The translations under genes and the position numbers were made by a program. The notes beneath the pieces were generated by a model. That model had not been told where the DNA came from, ran no database searches, and saw nothing but the letters and a program-made list of their open reading frames with translations. Of a stretch of 10,793 bases of DNA, positions 4,494-10,793 are shown in pieces. The DNA lies in contig JAUYTF010000422.1 in the NCBI GenBank assembly GCA_030695285.1, positions 1 through 10,793 on the forward strand, read 5' to 3'. Each line of letters begins with the position of its first letter. Position 1 is the stretch's first letter. The DNA comes from Eubacteriales bacterium (GTDB lineage Bacteria > Bacillota > Clostridia > Christensenellales > CAG-138).

Positions 4494-5825
4494 CTAATTT
4501 CCCGCAACCTTGAGGCCGGAAACGAGTATGCTCGGCGAGCCGAAGTAGCCGCCCTGCGGCATGCCGAAGCGCAGGTCGCTACCAAGCGCGATCACATCCT
4601 TCATCAGGCTCACAAAATTGCCCGCGACGGTGATGTTGGAGACCGGGCGCACGAGTGCGCCGTTCTCGACGAGAAAGCCTGCCGCTTTGAGCGAGAAGTC
4701 ACCCGAGACCGCGTCCACACCCGCGTGCAACCCTTCGAGCTCGGTGATGACGAGGCCGCTGCCGAGCGCTTGGAGCAAATCCGCATAGCCATGCTTGCCC
4801 GCCTCCAGACGAAAGACCGTGGGCGCTACGCTGACCGCCGAGGCCGCGCTTTTGCGGCTGGCGTTGCCGGTGCTCTGCACCCCTGCTTTTTTCGCGGTCT
4901 TGAGGTTGTGCAGCAGCGTCTTGAGCACGCCGTTTTCGATGACGGCCTTTTTCACGCAGGGCGTTCCCTCGCCGTCAAAGGCGCGGGGCGCGACGGGATC
5001 AAACGGATCGTCCCAAACCGTGATCAAGCAGCTTGCAATCGCCTCTCCTTCTTTGCCCGCGAGCAGGGAGCAGCCCTTTTGCGCTTCGTCCGCCGAAAAC
5101 ATCGGCGAAAAAGCGCTGAGCAGATCGCTCACCGCGTAAGGCTTGAGCAGCACGCGATAGCAGCCGGAGTCAACGGGACTTGCGCCGAGCTTACCCAGAG
5201 CGTCCTCTACCGCTTCTTTTGCGCAGCCTTCCGCATCCGCGGCATCTGCGCCCATGCGAAACGCGAAGCCGGTCTGCAGCTCCGCCCCGTCCTCGACAGA
5301 CGGCATCACATACAGATAAGAGCTGTTGGTGCTGCGCTCCGCGTGTAAGCCGAGCGAATTTTCCATGACGACCGCGCCGGAATCAAAGCCCGCCGTGCAG
5401 TATACCACGCGCTTGACACGCGGGTCCATGGCAAGGCACACTTCTTCGAGCCGTTTGGCAAGCGCGATGCGCTCTGACTCCGTCATGTGTTTCAGCGCGC
5501 TGTCTGCACGGGTGACCGCCTGATAGGTTTGCCGCGTCTGCATCGGGTGCTCGTCGTCGCTCTCGATGCAGCGGGCGTTGTCCGCCGCATGGTCAACGAG
5601 CTTTTCCGGCTCATCGATGCGCTCGGTATACGCATATCCCTCGCGTCCGTTCAATGAAACGCGGACCGAAACACCCGCCTCGCGGCTGACGCTGTAGCGA
5701 TCGATCTCGCCCGCGTTTGCGTTGACTTCAAACGATTCCCCATTTGCGTAATAGAGCTCCGAGGAAGCACAGCCGGTCTTTTCGGCATATTCCATCGCTC
5801 GTGATGCAAATTCCTGATACGTCAT
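4494..5825 (-). CDS. pmbA: TldE/PmbA-like subunit of the TldD-TldE metalloprotease
   Basis: 443 residues of the PmbA/TldA family. TldE is the catalytically inert half of the TldD-TldE heterodimer, which degrades unfolded peptides and in known systems trims leader peptides such as that of microcin B17. Family features are the N-terminal region SELYYANGESFEVNANAGEI with SVSREAGVSVRV, the KRVVYCTAGFD stretch, and the C-terminal module including AFDGEGTPCVKKAVIENGVL, HNLKTAKKAG, STGNASRKS and the end GGYFGSPSILVSGLKVAGN. There is no HExxxH motif, which separates it from TldD. The start at 5825 is chosen because ATG and the tldD stop share ATGA (4-base overlap), with GGGGGAG 7 bases upstream. Upstream in-frame codons belong to tldD sequence. 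Translation is probably coupled to tldD. Confidence 0.93.
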   Translation of the reverse strand: MTYQEFASRAMEYAEKTGCASSELYYANGESFEVNANAGEIDRYSVSREAGVSVRVSLNGREGYAYTERIDEPEKLVDHAADNARCIESDDEHPMQTRQTYQAVTRADSALKHMTESERIALAKRLEEVCLAMDPRVKRVVYCTAGFDSGAVVMENSLGLHAERSTNSSYLYVMPSVEDGAELQTGFAFRMGADAADAEGCAKEAVEDALGKLGASPVDSGCYRVLLKPYAVSDLLSAFSPMFSADEAQKGCSLLAGKEGEAIASCLITVWDDPFDPVAPRAFDGEGTPCVKKAVIENGVLKTLLHNLKTAKKAGVQSTGNASRKSAASAVSVAPTVFRLEAGKHGYADLLQALGSGLVITELEGLHAGVDAVSGDFSLKAAGFLVENGALVRPVSNITVAGNFVSLMKDVIALGSDLRFGMPQGGYFGSPSILVSGLKVAGN

Positions 5826-7219
5826 TCGATTGCTCCCCCTTTGCCGCCGATTGTCATGCCGGATACGCGGATGCGCGGCTGTCCGACATTGGTCGGCACC
5901 GAGCCGGAGAGCGACCCGCACATGCCCGGCGACATCCACATATTTCTGCCCACGCGGTCGATCTTAAGCAGCACCTCGCTGCCTTTGCCGATCAGCGTCG
6001 CGCCGCGCACGGGCGAAACGATCTTGCCGTTTTTCACCCAATAACCTTCCGCGACGCTGAAATTGAACTCTCCCGTCGGCGGGTTGACGGAGCCGCCGCC
6101 CATCTTTTTGGCATACAGGCCTTCCGCCATGCCAAAGATCATCTCCTCGTCGTCGTCCGCGCCCGCGCAGATGAAGGTATTCGTCATGCGCGACGTCGGC
6201 GCAAACATATATCCCTGCCTGCGGGAGGAGCCGGTGCTCGGCATATTCATGCGACGCGAGCCGAGTTTATCGATCAGATAACCCTTGAGGATGCCGTTTT
6301 CGATCAGGAGATTGCGTTGCGGCGTTCCACCCTCGTCGTCCACATTGATCGAACCCCATTCGCCGGGCAACGTGCCGTCGTCCACGGCGCTGACGCAATC
6401 TGCGGCGATCCTGGTGTTGAGCTTTCCGCAGAAGACCGAGTTATTGCGCCCGACCGCGGTCGCTTCCAGCGAGTGTCCGCAGGCCTCGTGGAAGATGACC
6501 CCGCCAAACCCGCCGTCGATGACCACGGGAAGGTTCCCAGCAGGGCATTCCGGCGCGTGCAGCATGGTCACCGCCATGTTTGCGGCAACTATTGCGTGCG
6601 CTTCCACGTCGATGATGTCGCGATAGGTTTCAAACCCGCGGCAGCAGCCGGGGCCTTCAAAGCCTGTCTGCGCTTCCGTGCCGTTCATGGCAACCGCCTG
6701 CAAAAAGATGCGCGTGCGTGGGCGCTCGTCGGTGACGAATACGCCGTCAGTATTCACGATAGTCACGCGCTGCACCTGATCAAGATAGCGCACCAGCGCC
6801 TGCGTAACTTCGCTCGACGCGCTCTTCATCACGCGCGCGCCGGTTCGCATCACCTCGACGCGCTCGGCGTTGCCGATGGTGTCAAAGCGCTGCTTGACGG
6901 GCGTGGTGAAGCGAGTCAGCGTGAGTTGTATCTCGCCATTTGGCGCAAACTTCGCCTCGCCCAGCGCCGCCGCTGCCGCGCGCGCAGTCTCGAGGAGCGA
7001 TTGCTCATCGATATCCGCGCAGTAGGCATAGGCGCTCTGCGTGCCGAGCAGTATGCGCACGCCCGCGCCGGAGATGCGCGCATAGTTTGCAGACTCCACC
7101 TTGCCGTCGATCATCTCGATGCGCGTGCTCTCGTTGTCCTCTAAAAACAACTCGGCATAGTCCGCGCCGCTCTTCTGCGCTTCGCGCAACACGGCGTGTG
7201 CCGTTTCCTTCAAAATCAA
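5822..7219 (-). CDS. tldD: TldD-like zinc metalloprotease, catalytic subunit
   Basis: 465 residues of the TldD/PmbA family. In the TldD-TldE complex this subunit carries the zinc site and cleaves short unfolded peptides in a channel between the subunits. The catalytic motif is HEACGH (residues 244-249, HExxxH), inside VIDGGFGGVIFHEACGHSLE. The third zinc ligand of the family, a cysteine near the C-terminus, is probably C434 in MSPGMCGSLSGSV. Other family blocks are GAGVRILLGTQSAYAY, WGSINVDDEGG and STGSSRRQGY. The start is a TTG at 7219 with AGGAGG 9 bases upstream. No ATG gives the family's N-terminus, so this non-standard start is favoured. Length fits the family (about 460-480). It is followed directly by the partner gene. 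Confidence 0.94.
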   Translation of the reverse strand: MILKETAHAVLREAQKSGADYAELFLEDNESTRIEMIDGKVESANYARISGAGVRILLGTQSAYAYCADIDEQSLLETARAAAAALGEAKFAPNGEIQLTLTRFTTPVKQRFDTIGNAERVEVMRTGARVMKSASSEVTQALVRYLDQVQRVTIVNTDGVFVTDERPRTRIFLQAVAMNGTEAQTGFEGPGCCRGFETYRDIIDVEAHAIVAANMAVTMLHAPECPAGNLPVVIDGGFGGVIFHEACGHSLEATAVGRNNSVFCGKLNTRIAADCVSAVDDGTLPGEWGSINVDDEGGTPQRNLLIENGILKGYLIDKLGSRRMNMPSTGSSRRQGYMFAPTSRMTNTFICAGADDDEEMIFGMAEGLYAKKMGGGSVNPPTGEFNFSVAEGYWVKNGKIVSPVRGATLIGKGSEVLLKIDRVGRNMWMSPGMCGSLSGSVPTNVGQPRIRVSGMTIGGKGGAIE

Positions 7220-7320
7220 TTTTGGATTCCTCCTGTTTGGATTTGTAAGCAGGTCGAAAACCGCGTCTGCATACGCAGTCCTTTTTGAAATTGTATACAG
7301 GGCGAAAACAGCGTCTGCAT
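7216..7320 (-). CDS. Possible 34-residue leader peptide with a 16-residue repeat, before tldD
   Basis: A short ORF lies between the predicted tldD promoter and tldD. It reads MQTLFSPCIQFQKGLR and then the related MQTRFSTCLQIQTG, ending GIQN. Both methionine codons (7320 and 7272) have a purine-rich site 6 bases upstream (AAAGGG and AAAAAGGA). The stop TGA shares bases with the tldD TTG start (TTGA), so reading through it would couple to tldD. The repeat period is 48 bases, exactly 16 codons, so the frame is kept. Differences between units are partly conservative (I/L, F/I). I do not recognise the peptide. It could be a regulatory leader ORF, a substrate, or a chance reading of a duplicated leader. 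The frame is open further upstream, but only this part lies inside the predicted transcript. Confidence 0.35.
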   Translation of the reverse strand: MQTLFSPCIQFQKGLRMQTRFSTCLQIQTGGIQN

Positions 7321-7335
7321 ACGCAACCCTTTCGT
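7242..7335 (-). repeat. 48-base tandem duplication in the tldD leader
   Basis: Two imperfect direct copies (about 7242-7287 and 7290-7335) share the exact core GCGTCTGCATACGCA at 7263 and 7311, followed by CCTTT, and preceded by the related CAGGTCGAAAACC and CAGGGCGAAAACA. Each contains the small inverted repeat GCGT...ACGC. The period is 48 bases. Confidence 0.85.
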
Positions 7336-7348
7336 GGGCAGTATATTT

Positions 7349-7377
7349 ATGATAGAGGAACGGGCGGCAATCGTCAA
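7349..7377 (-). promoter_or_regulatory. Sigma-70-type promoter of tldD-tldE
   Basis: On the minus strand TTGACG (7377-7372) and TATCAT (7354-7349) are separated by 17 bases. Predicted transcription starts near 7342, giving a leader of about 122 bases that contains the 48-base tandem duplication. Confidence 0.75.
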
Positions 7378-7525
7378 CCGGATTCGAAGCGCAGATGCGT
7401 CAATATAGTTGAAACACCCTTGATGCTTCGTGAAAATAATTCCTGAAAACTTCTGTTTTCTGTGCGCGGTCTGCACTGTTGAAACCCATAATCTATACGC
7501 TCAAAAAATACTGATTTTATGTATC

Positions 7526-7555
7526 TTTACAAGCGCCGGTCGTACATGATATATT
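7526..7555 (+). promoter_or_regulatory. Possible promoter of the MFS gene
   Basis: TTTACA (7526-7531) and TATATT (7550-7555) are 18 bases apart. Transcription from here would begin at about 7562, at or within a base or two of the ATG at 7563, so the message would be leaderless. No better-placed pair was found further upstream. Confidence 0.5.
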
Positions 7556-7562
7556 ACCCGCT

Positions 7563-8804
7563 ATGGATGCAGTGAAACAGAAGCTATGGACTAGAGATTT
7601 TACGATTCTGACGCTCGGCACGGTCATCTCCATGCTCGGAAACGCGGTGGCAGGCTTTGCCATTGGCCTTCTTGTGCTGGATAAAACCGACTCCGTGCTA
7701 CTCTATGCGCTGTTTATGACCTGCTACAGCCTGCCGCGCATCGTACTGCCCATGTTCGCAGGACCGTATCTGGATCGCTTCTCCCGCAAACGCGTCATCT
7801 ATACGCTGGATTTTCTGTCCGCCGCGCTCTATGCAATTTTCTTTGTGTTACTGTTGCGGGGGTATTTTAACTACACAGCATATCTGCTCATGTCGATGCT
7901 CATCGGCTCGATCGACAGCGTTTACACCGTCGCATATGAGAGTTTCTATCCCCTGCTCATCAGCGAGGGCAATTTTACGCGCGCATATTCCATCGAAAGC
8001 CTGATCTATCCGCTCAGCAGCGCCATCATGGTGCCCATCGCAGGCCTCTGCTACAAGACCATCGGCCTGGCTCCGCTGTTTCTCTTTAATTCCGTAACAT
8101 TTTTGATCGCGGCGATAGCTGAAACGCAGATTAAGAAGGTTGAGACGCACATCGCAAAAGCGGCAGAGCGCTTCAACGGCAGCCGGTTCATGCACGACCT
8201 GAAGGACGGCTTTGCCTATCTCAAGCGGGAGCGCGGGCTCAACGCAATCACCTGGTTCTTCTTTGTGATGATGCTGACGAGCTCCGTCTGCTTGACGCTT
8301 GCCCTGCCCTATTTCAAGAACCTGAAGGGTGTGGACGGGATTATGCAATACACGTTCGTGATGGGTGCAAACACCATCGGTCGCCTCATCGGCGGAGGCG
8401 TGCAGTATTTTTTCCGCTATCCGGCTGAGAAGAAGTATCACATCGCGTTGTTCGTCTATATCGCCATCTCGTTGATCGACGGCGCGTACCTCTTCTTCCC
8501 GTTCTGGGTGATGCTGCTCTTCATGCTCATGGATGGCATGCTGGGGGTCACCAGCTATAACATCCGCATCTCCAGCACGCAAAACTATTTGCCGGACGAG
8601 ATGCGCGGGCGCTTCAACGGGCTGTTTCAGATGCTCATCATACTTGGCACGATCATAGGCCAGCTCATCGCGGGGGCAATCGGCGATCTGCTGCCGATTC
8701 GCTGGGTGGTAGCGGTCTGTATGGGCATCACCGCGCTATCGGTATTCGTCATCATCGTTCCCAACGGGGATCACGTCAAGAAAATCTATAACGTGATCGT
8801 ATAA
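7563..8804 (+). CDS. MFS transporter (exporter-like, MFS_3 type)
   Basis: 413-residue integral membrane protein with about 12 hydrophobic segments. It begins with a short cytoplasmic head (MDAVKQKLWTRDF), and the first helix runs from about residue 14. The major-facilitator motif A is clear in the loop after the second helix: GPYLDRFSRKRV (residues 67-78). The central cytoplasmic loop is about residues 190-225 (KKVETHIAKAAERFNG...DLKDGFAYLKRERGL), and the second half contains YLPDEMRGRFNGLFQ before the last two helices. This architecture matches proton-driven exporters related to macrolide and siderophore efflux proteins; the substrate cannot be told. No ribosome-binding site precedes the ATG, and a promoter lies almost on top of it. 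The gene stands alone, divergent from tldD and followed by a terminator. Confidence 0.9.
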   Translation: MDAVKQKLWTRDFTILTLGTVISMLGNAVAGFAIGLLVLDKTDSVLLYALFMTCYSLPRIVLPMFAGPYLDRFSRKRVIYTLDFLSAALYAIFFVLLLRGYFNYTAYLLMSMLIGSIDSVYTVAYESFYPLLISEGNFTRAYSIESLIYPLSSAIMVPIAGLCYKTIGLAPLFLFNSVTFLIAAIAETQIKKVETHIAKAAERFNGSRFMHDLKDGFAYLKRERGLNAITWFFFVMMLTSSVCLTLALPYFKNLKGVDGIMQYTFVMGANTIGRLIGGGVQYFFRYPAEKKYHIALFVYIAISLIDGAYLFFPFWVMLLFMLMDGMLGVTSYNIRISSTQNYLPDEMRGRFNGLFQMLIILGTIIGQLIAGAIGDLLPIRWVVAVCMGITALSVFVIIVPNGDHVKKIYNVIV

Positions 8805-8833
8805 GTGTGACAGTTATAACAGAAAGATCCACC

Positions 8834-8867
8834 AAACGCCGGTGTCAACACTGGCGTTTTGATTTGG
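8834..8867 (+). terminator. Intrinsic terminator after the MFS gene
   Basis: AAACGCCGGTG-TCAA-CACTGGCGTTT forms an 11-pair stem (one G-U pair) with a 4-base loop, followed by TGATTT. The T-tract is interrupted but the hairpin is strong. It lies about 30 bases past the MFS stop. Confidence 0.8.
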
Positions 8868-8871
8868 ATTA

Positions 8872-8880
8872 TGCGATAAT
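8872..8880 (+). promoter_or_regulatory. Possible extended -10 promoter for the aminopeptidase gene
   Basis: TGCGATAAT fits an extended -10 element (TGN then a TATAAT-like hexamer). No good -35 box lies 17 bases upstream, which extended -10 promoters can tolerate. Transcription would start near 8887, at the inverted repeat that follows. Confidence 0.35.
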
Positions 8881-8888
8881 GATCTCGT

Positions 8889-8906
8889 TGCCGATACAGA
8901 TCGGCA
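8889..8906. promoter_or_regulatory. Inverted repeat upstream of the aminopeptidase gene
   Basis: TGCCGAT-ACAG-ATCGGCA is a perfect 7-pair inverted repeat, 36 bases before the aminopeptidase ATG. It could be a repressor-binding site or a stem-loop at the 5' end of the message. No T-tract follows, so it is not a terminator. Confidence 0.45.
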
Positions 8907-8942
8907 TCCCAAAACATTATAGAACCAACAGGAGGCAATCTC

Positions 8943-10058
8943 ATGTTTGACCCCAGAATCCTCAAGCTGGCCGATGGACTGGTCAACTTTTCCTGCGCGG
9001 TGAAACCCGGCGAAAACGTGCTCATCCAAAGCATCGGCGGCAACGAAGACCTCACCCGCGCGCTGATTAAAGAAGTCTACAAGGCAGGAGGCGTCCCCTT
9101 CCTCTGGCTGGAGGAAAAGAGCCTCGATCGCGAGATCATGCTGCACTGCACACCTGAGCAGCTTGCGCGTAGAGCAAAAGTGGATGCGTCCATGATGGAG
9201 CAGATGCAGGCGTTTATCGGCATCCGCGGCGGCGCAAACGCCAGCGAGTTTTCCGATGTGCCCGGCGATAAATTCAACGACTATATGAAGTACTATTGGA
9301 CACCGGTACACGGTAACATTCGCGTGCCCAAGACAAAATGGGTCATCCTCCGCTATCCTTCGCCGAGCATGGCGCAGCTGGCGGATATGAGCACCGAGGC
9401 GTGTGAAGACTACTATTTCAACGTCTGCACGCTCGACTACAGCAAGATGGACAAGGCCATGGACGCCCTCAAAGCGCTCATGGAGCGCACGGACAAGGTT
9501 CGCCTGGTGGCGCCCGGCACCGATCTGAGGTTTTCTATCAAAAGCCTGCCGGCGATTAAGTGCGCGGGGAACATGAACATACCCGATGGCGAAATCTACA
9601 CCGCCCCCGTCAAGGACAGCGTTAACGGCACCATCGCCTACAATACGCCGTCTCTGGAGGCCGGCTTTACGTTTACAGACATCAAATTCACGTTCAAAGA
9701 CGGCAAGATCATCGAGGCCACCGCCAACGACAACGCAAGAATCAATAATCAGCTCGATATCGACGAGGGCGCGCGCTACATCGGCGAGTTTGCCATCGGC
9801 GTAAACCCGTATATCACCTTCCCGATGAAGGACACGCTGTTTGACGAAAAGATCGCGGGCAGCATCCACTTTACCCCCGGCAGCTGCTATGACGACTGCA
9901 ACAACGGCAACAAATCCAGCCAACACTGGGACATCGTGCTGATTCAGACGCCGGAATACGGCGGTGGCGAAATCTGGTTTGACGATGTGCTCATCCGCAA
10001 AGACGGAATGTTCGTTTTGCCAGAGCTGCTCTGCCTCAACCCCGAAAACTTGAAGTAA
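8943..10058 (+). CDS. M29-family metallo-aminopeptidase
   Basis: 371 residues, matching peptidase family M29 (thermophilic aminopeptidase / AmpS / PepS type), cytoplasmic dimeric enzymes that release N-terminal residues using two metal ions. The N-terminal domain starts LADGLVNFSCAVKPGENVLIQS and includes GGVPFLWLEEKS. Catalytic and metal positions expected for the family are all present: E217 (NMNIPDGEIYTAPVKD), E282 (ARYIGEFAIGVNP), H309 (AGSIHFTPGSCY), Y316, H328 and D330 (SSQHWDIVL). AGGAGG lies 7 bases before the ATG. It is slightly shorter than the usual 400-410 residues. It is a single-gene unit between two terminators. The residue matches are by eye, so substrate preference is unknown. 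Confidence 0.93.
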   Translation: MFDPRILKLADGLVNFSCAVKPGENVLIQSIGGNEDLTRALIKEVYKAGGVPFLWLEEKSLDREIMLHCTPEQLARRAKVDASMMEQMQAFIGIRGGANASEFSDVPGDKFNDYMKYYWTPVHGNIRVPKTKWVILRYPSPSMAQLADMSTEACEDYYFNVCTLDYSKMDKAMDALKALMERTDKVRLVAPGTDLRFSIKSLPAIKCAGNMNIPDGEIYTAPVKDSVNGTIAYNTPSLEAGFTFTDIKFTFKDGKIIEATANDNARINNQLDIDEGARYIGEFAIGVNPYITFPMKDTLFDEKIAGSIHFTPGSCYDDCNNGNKSSQHWDIVLIQTPEYGGGEIWFDDVLIRKDGMFVLPELLCLNPENLK

Positions 10059-10133
10059 GCTTACGTAATCAAAGCCTGGAATAAGCAAGTCTAAAAGAGG
10101 CGTAAAGTAAGCTGTCTAACGCATCGCGTGCAA

Positions 10134-10176
10134 AACAGCCCGGCGCTACCTGCGCCGGGCTGTTGTTTGTTTTAAG
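10134..10176. terminator. Bidirectional terminator between the aminopeptidase gene and hpf
   Basis: AACAGCCCGGCGC-TACCT-GCGCCGGGCTGTT is a perfect 13-pair GC-rich stem with a 5-base loop. On the plus strand it is followed by GTTTGTTTT, on the minus strand by TTGCACG after the paired TT. It stops both convergent transcripts, more strongly on the plus strand. Confidence 0.9.
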
Positions 10177-10192
10177 TAATCGTGTGCTTCTT

Positions 10193-10726
10193 TTAATTCT
10201 CCGGCTCAATGAGGCCGTAGTTGCCGTCCTTACGCTTGTAGAGCACGTTCATCCGGTTGGTTTCCGAATTGAGGAAGACGTAGAACGAATGCCCGACCAT
10301 CTCGATCTGGAGCATGGCCTCCTCTTCGTCCATGGGCTTGATGGCAAATCGCTTGACGCGTACAATCTTCGGCCCCTCCTCCTCGGCATCGTCCTCGCCG
10401 ATATACTGGGTCTCAAGGTCGCGGAACGCGCCGTTGCGCAGGCATTTTTCGAGCTTCGTGCGGTGGCGGATGATCTGTTTCTCGAGCTTGTCGAGCACGT
10501 TGTCGATGGAGGCGTACATGTCGCCGGTGATCTCTTCTCCGCGGATGACGCCGCCGTCATAGGGGATGGTTACCTCGACAATGTGGCGGTTCTTTTCCAC
10601 GGCCAGGGTGACGAAGACCTCTGCGTCCTGCGGAAAATAACGCTCGACTTTGCCGACCTTTTTATTGACCAGGTCGTTGAGATAATCCGAGATCTCGAGA
10701 TTTTTGCCAGTGATGGAAATACGCAT
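10193..10726 (-). CDS. hpf: Long ribosome hibernation promoting factor
   Basis: 177-residue long-form HPF, which inactivates ribosomes in stationary phase and joins two 70S particles into a 100S dimer. The N-terminal S30AE domain (about 1-95: MRISITGKNLEISDYLNDLV, FVTLAVEKNRHIVEVTIPYD, SIDNVLDKLEKQIIRHRTKL) binds the decoding centre. An acidic linker (about 107-118, GEDDAEEEGP) follows. The C-terminal dimerization domain (about 119-177: VRVKRFAIKPMDEEEAMLQI, GHSFYVFLNSETNRMNVLYK) makes the subunit contacts that pair ribosomes. AAGGAG lies 7 bases before the ATG. Length is normal for the long form (about 175-190). The promoter is expected at or beyond the right edge of the window and could not be assigned. 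Confidence 0.97.
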   Translation of the reverse strand: MRISITGKNLEISDYLNDLVNKKVGKVERYFPQDAEVFVTLAVEKNRHIVEVTIPYDGGVIRGEEITGDMYASIDNVLDKLEKQIIRHRTKLEKCLRNGAFRDLETQYIGEDDAEEEGPKIVRVKRFAIKPMDEEEAMLQIEMVGHSFYVFLNSETNRMNVLYKRKDGNYGLIEPEN

Positions 10727-10793
10727 GATACCACTCCTTTTTCGGCAAACAATTTTGTACTCTGCCTATAGTTTATTATTCGATACAAAGATG

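Larger units (their letters stand above)
7220..7562. other. Divergent intergenic region between tldD and the MFS gene
   Basis: This 343-base region carries the tldD promoter and duplicated leader on its left side and a possible MFS promoter at its right edge. The middle part (about 7380-7520) is AT-richer than the flanking genes; I see no gene, terminator or clear operator in it. Confidence 0.6.

Noticed and set aside
4452..5348. 298-codon open frame on the plus strand opposite tldE
   Set aside because: Composition is Arg/His/Ala-rich with no motif, and the opposite strand encodes tldE with clear family blocks.
5744..7144. 466-codon open frame on the plus strand opposite tldD
   Set aside because: It lies antisense to tldD and part of tldE, is His/Arg-rich without family motifs, and the minus strand carries HEACGH and other family blocks. 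Long antisense frames are common in GC-rich coding DNA.
7321..7476. Upstream extension of the tldD leader ORF to 86 codons
   Set aside because: Most of the extra codons lie upstream of the predicted promoter start, so they would not be in the message.
7848..8582. 244-codon open frame on the minus strand inside the MFS gene
   Set aside because: Antisense to membrane helices of the MFS protein; composition is highly charged and unlike any family I recognise.
8814..10088. 424-codon open frame on the minus strand opposite the M29 gene
   Set aside because: It is a shadow of the aminopeptidase; no recognisable domain, no ribosome-binding site, and it crosses the MFS terminator.
10727..10793. A promoter for hpf near the right edge
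   Set aside because: Several AT-rich hexamers exist (for example TATAGG) but none has a matching -35 box at a good distance within the window.

Overview
The window looks like a chromosomal segment of a moderately GC-rich member of the Clostridia (Bacillota). The grounds are strong GGAGG-type ribosome-binding sites, TTGACA-N17 promoters, the gene order rpmG-secE-nusG-rplK-rplA-rplJ-rplL, an L10 leader with an intrinsic attenuator, and a long-form hibernation factor. The genus cannot be fixed from the sequence alone. No tRNA, rRNA, CRISPR array, transposase or phage gene was seen.

Left part (1-4450, all on the minus strand). This is the ribosomal protein / NusG / SecE cluster, read from right to left. 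A near-consensus promoter at 4413-4441 drives rpmG (L33), secE, nusG, rplK (L11) and rplA (L1). A large hairpin follows rplA. A second near-consensus promoter (1568-1596) then starts an L10 leader with an attenuator, followed by rplJ (L10) and rplL (L7/L12). rplL ends in a clean intrinsic terminator. Just beyond it lies a degenerate second copy of the last rplL codons plus that terminator. Next on the same strand is the 5' end of a P-loop nucleoside (uridine-type) kinase gene cut by the window edge, so the usual rpoB does not directly follow rplL. SecE is unusual: about 150 residues with four predicted membrane helices precede the normal SecE domain. A GTGG..CCAC hairpin upstream of rplK resembles an L1 operator.

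Middle part (4494-7377, minus strand). tldD (HExxxH metalloprotease subunit) and tldE/pmbA (its non-catalytic partner) overlap by 4 bases. A good promoter lies 122 bases upstream of tldD. The leader between them carries a 48-base tandem duplication that reads as a 34-codon ORF with a 16-residue repeat, ending on the tldD TTG start codon.

Right part (7563-10793). A divergent MFS exporter gene has no ribosome-binding site, and a possible promoter sits so close that the mRNA could be leaderless. It is followed by a terminator and an M29-type metallo-aminopeptidase with all six expected metal/catalytic residues. A strong convergent terminator separates this from hpf, encoding the long ribosome hibernation promoting factor, on the minus strand.

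Functionally, the left half supplies core translation, transcription-elongation and protein-export parts under ribosomal-protein feedback. The right half holds peptide-processing enzymes (TldD/E, M29), a transporter, and a ribosome-storage factor. Most of the window is conserved housekeeping sequence. The most unusual items are the extended SecE, the repeated leader ORF before tldD, and the duplicated rplL tail with an inverted terminator loop.
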